From Gnetum montanum (lineage: Eukaryota; Streptophyta; Gnetopsida; Gnetales; Gnetaceae): a stretch of DNA of 64,000 nt. The stretch is from the NCBI GenBank assembly GCA_015680685.1, contig MNCI01018056.1:436553-500552 (forward strand), in the 5' to 3' direction. Numbering within the stretch: position 1 is the stretch's first letter; each line of letters opens with the position of its first letter. The notes under the pieces are model-generated. The model was not told the DNA's origin. It was given only the letters and a program-made list of their open reading frames with translations, and made no database searches. Positions 55,640-64,000 of the stretch are shown here, in pieces. A program made the translations under genes and the position numbers.

Positions 55640-56300
55640 TAAATGACTTTCAACCATATTGAAATCACCTCCAATAATCCAAAGAACTTTAGATAGAGAT
55701 GGAAGATATTTCAAAACCTCTATACGATCTTCCAAATTATTAGAAGCATAAATACTAAAGAGTCCAAAGTCTCCTTTTTAATATTACAAGTAATTCAAAT
55801 AACTCTTTCAAGGTTATCAAAACTAGAATTCAAAATTTTTCCATTCCAATTTTTATTAACAAGAATAGCAAAACCTTCTTTGTTAACTTCATGAGTAGTA
55901 GAAAAATGTTGTATTTTTTTAAAATGCATTTATCAATGAAACTAATATCTTGCATTGAAATCTTAATTTCTTGCAAGAGAAAGAAAATCTAGAGATAAAT
56001 GAACAATCTTTGCTTGGGATATATCATAAAGATATGGAACATTCCATGATAAAACTAACATTGAAATGTGGGGAAGGAAGTTCCTATCCTAAATTTTTAA
56101 AGCTTAGCATTTGTTTCCCATCCATGTCACTAATAAGTGAAAAAGCATTATTCAATAATAAAACATTTGGAACAATAGTAGAAGTAGAAAGAGAGAAAGA
56201 TATATCTTTTGGAAGTTTAAATTAAAAGTAGTATTTATAAGCTTCTTCATTTTGTGTTACATCAAGTAAAATCCATCTACATCAATATTTTTATTGCTAG
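55640..56300 (-). pseudogene. L1-like LINE ORF2 endonuclease, N-terminal part
   Basis: Minus-strand fragments VLSWNVPYLYD, NKEGFAILVNKNWNGKIL, IYASNNLEDRIEVLKYL and LWIIGGDFNMVES match the apurinic-type endonuclease of plant L1 ORF2 (LSWNVRGL, GGDFNMVE). The catalytic GDFN is kept. The domain is cut by E4 and continues at 42631. Confidence 0.85.
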
Positions 56301-56329
56301 TCCTTGTAGAAAATTTTTGTTTTTCTAAA

Positions 56330-57505
56330 GAAGAATTCTCTTTAGATATTAAGAGTTTATTAACATCTTTAGAATTAAAAATATTAGTAAAAGATTAAGA
56401 ACTTATTGAAGAAGATTTCATGCTTGGTAGAAACTACTATTATTTGTCTACTAAAATCTAATATTATTTGTCTTTTCTAAAACTGTTATTTCTTTTCCTC
56501 ATGAATAACTTTTTTTCTAAGAATAGGATAGATTCAAAGAACATGACCTTCAAAAACACAATAGATGCAACATTCTTGCAAATTATAATATGTAATTCTT
56601 TGGAAAAAATATTGATTACTAGCCTTAAGATTTAATTTTGTCTTCCTTTGTCGTAAATCAATCTTTACAAAATAACATGTGTGTTGCATACCATCCAGTA
56701 ATGTTTTTAACTCTATCTTCAGAAATATATCAATGGTACCAATAAGTTCACTTTCAACACGTTAAACCCTAAGGGAAATGTTTTCTAATTTAATCCAACA
56801 ATAAATTTAGAGTAATTAGAAAAATAAGGATCAAAATCCACTTTCTATTCCTAAGTAATAATAGTATTACACTGATCCATAAAACTTTAAGATCTAATAA
56901 TTTCTCTACTATTTTAGAATTGGCCAATTTGACAAGCAAAAATGATTCAAAAAAATAGTGAACATGTAAAACATTAATTCCATGGTATTCAAGTATAGCC
57001 TAAATCACTAATGTAAAATCCTTATTTAGGTGAATAAATCCAATAATCTACAAAAATATGTATCATGAAAGCAATATCTTTTAACAACAATTTATATAAA
57101 TCATTAGATAAACCAAAATCAAAAGCTTTAGAATTCTTCATAGTTTCTACAATTTTAGAGACATTAAAATTTTTCATCTTCAATTTATTTCATGCCAAAA
57201 AAAATTTTGTCACAATAACTCGACAAGAAACCCTTGAGATCATCAAATTCAACTCTGCAATAGAAGCCCCACAAGATCTCCACTAAAAACACAACAGTTA
57301 CCTTCATAATTGAACCTAGTAATGCCTTCATAATCAAACCCATAACTTGAAGTTTCCAATTGAAGAGAGTTAAACCTTCAACATAAGATAAAATGAAAGG
57401 CCTAGCAATTTTGGAGATTTCTTTTATGTTTCTATCCTTGTAGACAATCCTAAAAAAAACCTTCTCTCTAAGGTAGGAAAATGAAATATTAGAATGAGAT
57501 GTCAA
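56330..57505 (-). pseudogene. L1-like LINE ORF1 with gag-like zinc knuckle
   Basis: On the minus strand ITYYNLQECCIYCVFEGHVL (about 56530-56590) corresponds to the LEYENIPxxCxxCGxxGHxxxxC region of plant LINE ORF1; the last Cys is replaced. A DUF4283-like upstream part is weakly visible (57505-57185 has a 106-codon open frame, and 57170-57000 gives MKNFNVSKIVETMKNSK). ORF1 protein would bind the LINE RNA. The 5' end of the LINE is not defined. Confidence 0.6.
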
Positions 57506-58226
57506 AACTTAAAATATATACTAAAAAATTTCATATCACCAAAAATTAAAATTTAATAGGAGTTTAAATTACAAATAAAAACCATCAGAATATGAACTTC
57601 AAATTCACAAAAAAATGAGAATATTAAAGGATGATATTCACCTTGTTAAGCAAGGGAAACAAGAATGTGAGAAGAAATAAATTTAAATGAAATGTCAATC
57701 CTACTCAAACACATGATTAGCTAGCTACTTCAACTTATTATCTACTTCCACTGTGTACTCTACATCCAAAGTACATTAAATTAGTCCTAAGAGAGTAGGG
57801 AAATAACATCATGATCCATGGAAGCATGAGTTTTTCAATCAAGCTTGATATGATGCTAGGTACAACTCAAATTATCAATGTTAGAACCTTCCAAAGAATA
57901 ATTGGTTAAACATATTAAATCCAACATCAAAGGAAGAAAGCAAAAAATGTTATTAATAAAATATAAAAAGTAAAACATCATTATATAAAGCACTATACAA
58001 GTAAATGTTAGTCAATCAAAATCTTCATGATTTCGAATCTAATGTAAATTAAGAGGTCATTTCCTCAATTTGCTAGTTTGCAAGCTAATAAGATAATCAA
58101 TGGTGATCATCTACTATTACAAAAAGTAAGTCTATAAACATGAGGATGTCCATCCATGTCGAATAGAAAAATTCACTTCCATAATCAATGACTCTATGAA
58201 CTATCTAACACAATAATCAACAAGTT
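57506..58226. other. Unassigned AT-rich DNA between the LINE and E7
   Basis: No coding homology. Part may be the 5' UTR of the LINE. No terminal repeats or duplications were seen. Confidence 0.4.
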
Positions 58227-59435
58227 TGTTAGAATATACTCCAAAATTAAATTACAATCATTGGTTTTTTAACTTAATCCATTAGTTATTATGAAAGGCC
58301 ATAATGACTTAGTAAACAATTACAATTCCTTACAAGGTACAAGAAACCTCAAGCTCTTACCAAAATAATGTGAACTAAGAACCAAGAACATGAAGTGAAG
58401 AATGGAGAGATGCTAAAGAACCATAAAGTAAAGAATAAGAAATGATAAAGAATAAATATAAGAACAAGTGAAATGATAAAGTGACATTGGAACAACAACC
58501 ATAAGTAATGTTTGTGAACTAGAAGATATGAATAATAGTAATTGATAAAAGTATGAAGGAAGAATGCTCTAAGAAGACCATGTGAGTAGGAGTATCAAGA
58601 GTTTGTTAGTACTAAATAACTAATAAGGAAGTATTGTAGGAGACATGTTCAATCCCTATAACACAAAATCTAGTTTTTTAAAGAACAACTAAAGATTCCA
58701 GTTGTGCCATATGTAGCCTAGTCTAGTTTCTCAGCTAAGAAAAAAGACCATCTAAAAGGTTATGATGAAATAAAAGAAGAAATACTTACAAGATGTGATT
58801 CATAAGTAGATAAAGCTAAGTCAAAAGGACTTAGCGAAGTATTAAAGAAGTTTACAAAGTTAAGTTTAGGAGGAAGTTAACAAAGTATAGTAAGTAAGGT
58901 GAAACTAAGTTCATTGAAAACTTAATGATGTATCAAGTAAGGACTATGATAAGATTATGTACAAGCATTCATAATATAATGAGTTATGAACAATAGTTGC
59001 AAGTGTATTATAATCTTACAATGGAGAAGCAAGTGGAATCCAAAAGAAGATGCATTGCCAAAGGAAGAGAAACACCATCAAAACACAAGAAGTTCTTATA
59101 TTCTTAGTATAATTAACTTTAGAATAACAGCAAGCACAAAGATTATGATCATGAATTACCAAAACTAAAAATAATACTTATTATAGACTAATATGAAAGC
59201 TCATGATCAATACTAAATTAAGACATCAAGACAATGTAACTCTATTTATCATAAGAGGATTTGTAAGTAGTTAAATTAGCAAGACTTATGATACTCATAA
59301 CTACAAGGAATTACAAAAATCAATTATCATTAAGAAAAGAGTTATGATCTTACAATTCTATAATATTACTTATTATTCATTAGATCCTAGAATATTTGTG
59401 GAATTGCATTAAAGACATAAAGCCAAACTCGAACA
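58227..59435 (+). repeat. 5' LTR of E7
   Basis: 1209 bp, ending ACTCGAACA before the primer site. It matches 61302-62497 throughout, with many substitutions and small indels. Confidence 0.8.
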
Positions 59436-59450
59436 TGGTATCAAAACTAG
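59436..59450 (+). other. Primer-binding site of E7 (initiator tRNA-Met type)
   Basis: TGGTATCAAAACTAG follows the LTR and matches TGGTATCAGAGC with transitions. Confidence 0.7.
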
Positions 59451-61290
59451 TTCAAGCAAAAGAAACAACAAACACCAACACACATCAAAGAAGAAATAGA
59501 AATTATTAGAACCCATGAATACAAGATGTGTACTTGATGCCTAAAATTCCAAGGTAGCTATGGATTGATGAAAGGTAAGAAATAAAATAGCTTTGAGAGT
59601 TACAAGATGATCTAAGAGACACATGATAAATCAAGATAATAATGATGATGCATTATGGAAGTCTAAGCTAAGAAGCTTTGGAAAATTGACATTAAAATGC
59701 AATGAAGTGATATTGTATACAAGTAAAGAATAAATTGTTCATGAGGATCAGAAGGTCAAAGAAATCAAGAGAATCGGTGAAAGAAATGACATGGTATCAA
59801 AGATTTCATAAGGAGTGGAAGAAAAAAAATGAAAGATTGTATTGTTAGATATTGGGCAGTATGAATAACTTTAGCAAAGAAAGCTAAGTTTATAAGAAGC
59901 CTATGAGGATAATAGAATTTGAGGAGACTAAATGAACATATTATGAAGATGAGTTTTGATAATTGTAATAGACCTATGTGAAGACCTAAGAGACCAAGAA
60001 GATCTATACAACGAGATGACCCTGAAGTATCATCTATAAATTTAACCTAAAAGACCAACATTAAATGGAGATGATATTTTAAGAATAATTATGATGAAAC
60101 TGTATTTATGTTAGAAAATATACTAAGATAACTAAAAAAAAGAAGGAAAAAATAGTTAAGAAAGATAAAAGGAGTAAAGTACCAATTAAAATATATAAGA
60201 ATTGGAATCTACAACTTGCAAACAAGGATACCAATTTGCATTGTTTGATGTGCACATTGAGAAAGGAGTCATAGCCACCCATGATACACAAAGTAGAATC
60301 TATCATACCACTAAAGCATCCAACAAAAAGAATTTTTCAACTAGTAGTTTCCTTTCTAAAAATGGAAAGAAAATTGGTACCATATGTCAAATGGAAACTA
60401 ACAATGCAAGACAAAAGTAGTCAAATCATGATTAATTATTAAGATAAGAATAAGATTTGGAATATAATTTATTCCAAAGCTTGGTAGCTAATCTTGAACT
60501 TCAAGTCATAAGCACCTAGTGATAAGTAAAATCACAATCCCATTTCACACCAAATATTATGATGAATACCAACGTAGAAAATTTTTCATCAAGAACACAA
60601 AGAAGAAAATAAAAAAAAAGAAAGAATTCCAATCTAGAGATAATGGAATAGACAATAAGAGATGAAGGTCCCACTATGTACATATCTTAATTCCTAGCCC
60701 ATATACTAAAATAAGAAATAATAATGAATGGACAAGATTTATAGGAAATTGTCCCACATTTTGCAAGAAATGAAAAGAAGGAAATCATATACACAAGGCT
60801 TTAGAACACTAGAAGTGAAATGTGAAATGATGTGATCATATGTGAATGAGAACTTCATGTCCTTATAAAAGGAATAAAGACCATTTTCAAGGTTGCATAG
60901 ACACCTACACAAGATGTGTGGCAAGAATAGTAACAAAAAGAGATTAGCTATTTGTATTACTTAAATCTCATTTTAAACATGTTGTTGACTTGAATTTTGA
61001 GGCAATTAGTAAGAACAAAGAAGTCATCAGAATAGTTAATATTAAACTTTGTGATGTTGACTTCAATGATTAGGAGGTCACAATCAAGTATTACGATTTA
61101 AGGATCTAGTGAAGGAGGTAACACTATTAAGAATAAAGGGAAAACATTAAAAGAATAACTAAGATTATGAGACTAAGATAAGAAAGAATGACTAATGAAG
61201 TTCTTACATAAAGAAGGTCAAGTTTCATGTTCACAAATTCAACTACTCATGAATTTGTAAACATGAAAGATTAATTCAAGAAACTAATGC
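59451..61290 (+). other. Interior of E7, no recognizable protein
   Basis: Short open stretches exist (for example 60202-60420, MESTTCKQGYQFALFDVH), but I recognise no gag or pol motif in either orientation. The sequence is A-rich. It may be a decayed gag or truly non-coding, as in large retrotransposon derivatives. Confidence 0.4.
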
Positions 61291-61301
61291 TTAAAAGGGA
61301 G

Positions 61302-62497
61302 TATTAGAATATACTCCTAAGTTAAATTACAATTATTAGTTTCTTAACTTAATACATTAGTTGTTATGAAAGGTCACCATGATTTAGTAAATAGTCATAA
61401 TTCCTTATAAGGTACAAGAAACCTCAAGCTCTTACCAAAACAATGTGAACCAAGAACATGAACTAAAGAATGGTAAGGTGGTGAAAAACCATGAAGTGAA
61501 GAATAAAAAAGAATAAAGAATAAATGTAAGAACAAGTGAAATGATAAAGTAGCATTTCAATAACAACCATAAGTAATGTTGATGAAGATATGAACATTAG
61601 TAATTCACAAAAGTAAAAAGAAAAAATGTCATAAGCCAAACATATGAGTAAGAGCATTGGGATTTTATCCATTCTAAATAACTAAAGGAAGTGTTACAAA
61701 AGACATGTGCAATCCTTGTAACATATGATCTAGTTTTTTAAAGAAGAATTGAAGATCCCTATTATGTCATATGTAGCCTAGTCTAGTTTCTTAAATAAGA
61801 AGAGAAGAACATTTGAAAGATTACGATGGAATAGAAGAAGAAGAAAGACTTACAAGATGTTATTCATAAGCAGATGAAGCTAATTCAAAGGACTTAGAGA
61901 AGTATTAAAGAAGTTTGTAAAGTTACATTCAAGAGAAACTTAACAAATTACAGTAAGCAAGGTAAAGTTAAGATCACTAAGAGCTTAATAATGTATCAAG
62001 TAAGGATTGTGATAAGACCATGTGCAAGCATTCGTAATATAATGAGTTACAAACAAAAAATGTAAGTGTATTATAACCTTATGATGGAGAAGTAAGTGTA
62101 ATCCAAAAGAAGATGCATTTCCAGAGGAAGAGTAACATCATCAAAATACAAGAAATTCTTATATTCTTAGTATGATTGACTCTTAAATAATAGCAAGCTC
62201 AAAGATAATGATTATGAATTACCAAAACTAGAAATAGTACTTACCATAGACTATTACTAATAGCTTATAACCAATACTAAGTTAAGGAATCAAGATAATG
62301 AAACTGTTCATCATAAGAGGATTTGTAAGTATTGAATTTAATAAGACTTTTGATATTCTTAATTATAGCCAAATATAAAAAGAAGTTGTCATTAAAAAGA
62401 GAGTTACAAGCTTCTGATTCTACAATATTACTTCGTACTCATTAGATCTTAAAAGACTTGCAGAGTTGCTTCAAAGGCATAAAGACAAACTCCAATA
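61302..62497 (+). repeat. 3' LTR of E7, preceded by polypurine tract AAAAGGGAG (61293-61301)
   Basis: Starts TATTAGAATATACTCC (TG changed to TA) and ends CTCCAATA, where the 5' LTR has CTCGAACA. 1196 bp. Confidence 0.78.
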
Positions 62498-64000
62498 GAG
62501 TCTATGAACTGCTTGCTACCACAATTGGTAAATCTGCAAGCTCATGGCATGATTTAATATAAAACAACAAAAACAACTATAAAACATTGGTGAGAAGGAA
62601 GATATTGCATAAGAGGGTTAGTGTAAACAACAAAACCCATTAATGAAATACTACTAGAAAATTGGATTTATATAATGGGCTTTCTTTGTTTCTCTCTCCT
62701 CAAGTTGACATAAGGTAGAATACAAGTAGGATACAACCCATACATTTTCTTTAGCATGTCATTAATGTTATACCAATGCATTGGTGTACAATTATCATAT
62801 TAATGCTTATGTTGTTATTTTTCTCCTATATGACTAAGTGGATTCAAGTCCTATTTCTTCTCCTTTTTGGATTGTAACATCAAATTTACTATGTTTTAAC
62901 ATATTTTGAGGCTAAATTCATCATGATAATTTTTGTACATGCTAGAAATGTTTCCACCATCAAACATCAAGCCCACCAAATATGTCATGACTTGTAAATT
63001 CAATGTGAGTTGGAATTAGGGGTTGTGACATTCATTACTAGTTGGCAGAAAAGCTACAATGTAGGTTGTGATATAAGTCATCACATTCAAATATTGTTAT
63101 AGATGAAATCTTGATTCACTATCATTTGAGTTGAGTTTCATGCACTAAAGGTGGTACATAAAACTTGCAAGAAACATCAGGTTTTTGGCAAAACTAAAGA
63201 ACCAAAGGTTAATTTCCTGCAAATTTGAAAAAGACATTAATTAATTATTTAGACATGTTAAAGTTCAAATCTAATAGTAGAGAGGGGTTGAGAAACATAA
63301 AGAACCATATTACAACTTATATTTTCATAGGAAATGCATAAAAAACACTTATTTAATTCATTCACCATCAAATCTAAAACCCTAATATTTAAATCTAAAG
63401 TTGAAGATAAAACCTAATAAACCAAAAACTTAGAAATATAAAACCAAAGATTCAAATCTTGGAATAAGAAAAGAAAAAAACATACTTCTAGAACTTATTT
63501 GAATCAATACATTAACCCTACTAAACAATGTGAATCGACAAACTAAGGAGGGATGAATGAATTTAAAAATAATTTAATGTAAAATACACAAAGGAATAAA
63601 AATCATCATTATGCATGGTGAAGCTTACTACCTTTAATTTTTTGGAATTAAATAGTGGTCGATGATATCACAATGATAGTTCATCAAATGCTATACACTT
63701 TCCATAGCACAATCAAGACTCTAAGCTAGGTATCTCATGTGACTCCCAAGAATCTTACAAGGCTAAGTAAATATGTAGTGCTTTCACAAGACATACTTAT
63801 AACACCTCAAGGCTAAGTAAATATGTAGTTCATCAAATATTTGGCCATCAAAGTGAAAACCTCTTAAGGCTACAAAGTAGATCTCCCCTTAAAGAGAATT
63901 TAAGTTTCTTGAGGCAATGTAAGAATGTAATAGAAAAAAAAAGTGTAGGAAGAAATTTCCGCAATCAAATTTACACAAATAAAACACAAGATTTAGAGAA
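62498..64000. other. Unassigned DNA, probably more decayed LTR sequence
   Basis: GGGGTTGTGACATTCATTAC near 63022 resembles the end of chromovirus LTRs. AAGGCTAAGTAAATATGTAGT occurs twice (63760, 63811), a 51-bp-spaced direct repeat. No coding content is seen. Confidence 0.35.

Larger units (their letters stand above)
58227..62497 (+). mobile_element. E7: copia-like LTR retrotransposon with long LTRs and non-coding interior
   Basis: Two 1.2-kb LTRs start TGTTAGAATATACTCC (5') and TATTAGAATATACTCC (3'). An initiator-Met-type primer site follows the first and AAAAGGGAG precedes the second, which is typical of Ty1/copia. The interior is only about 1.87 kb and has no recognizable pol, so E7 is a non-autonomous type. 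Flanking pentamers are AAGTT and GAGTC, which differ by two transitions and may be a decayed duplication. Confidence 0.75.

Overview
The window looks like intergenic DNA from a large plant nuclear genome. It is AT-rich and filled with old, nested, decayed retrotransposons. I see no host protein-coding gene, rRNA or confident tRNA. A gymnosperm or other giant-genome plant fits best: there are Athila/Tat-like Ty3 elements primed from tRNA-Asp, chromovirus remnants, an L1-type LINE and a long-LTR copia-like element. I cannot name the species. Single Ns (20722, 48198, 48816) and a 54-N run (12095-12148) mark a draft assembly.

Layout. 1-2310: minus-strand Athila-like gag and 5' LTR (called E8). 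2395-7836: plus-strand chromovirus pol plus 3' LTR (E0), interrupted by about 1.2 kb of unassigned DNA. 7837-10414: LTR-like sequence and gag of another plus-strand element (E9). 10420-19179: E1, a complete LTR element with target duplication GAAAA; it has gag and a second large ORF but no pol. 19205-20154: tandem repeat and unassigned DNA. 20155-28723: minus-strand element E5 (gag-PR-RT-RNase H, 5' LTR, truncated 3' LTR), cut by a fragment of a plus-strand Tat-like element E6 (20556-22952). 28724-29665: LTR and SINE-like fragments. 29669-57505: one minus-strand L1-like LINE split by two LTR elements, E2 (30809-39970, duplication CTAAT) and E4 (42637-55634, duplication TTATC). E2 itself contains the minus-strand E3 (32276-36906, duplication AGTAA). 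58227-62497: a copia-like element E7 with 1.2 kb LTRs and a non-coding interior. 62498-64000: unassigned.

E4 shows the full gene order: gag, protease, RT, RNase H, integrase, a long untranslated spacer, then a large extra ORF in the env position. E1 has kept gag, the spacer and the extra ORF and lost all of pol, so it would depend on enzymes from a relative. E2 and E3 carry deletions that join protease (or the stretch just after it) to the 3' LTR.

The most interesting signal is regulatory. Each family carries clustered short dyad motifs in U3 just upstream of its TATA box: GATATC every 14 bp in E1 and E3, a CATCAATG type in E4 and E8, GACATC in E0, TCATGA in E9. E1 and E4 also carry a second, internal copy of their own motif type plus a TATA box in the spacer, about 0.5 kb before the extra ORF, followed by a polypurine-tract-like GTCATGGGGG. 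This suggests a separate internal promoter for the env-position gene that is matched to the LTR promoter of its own family.
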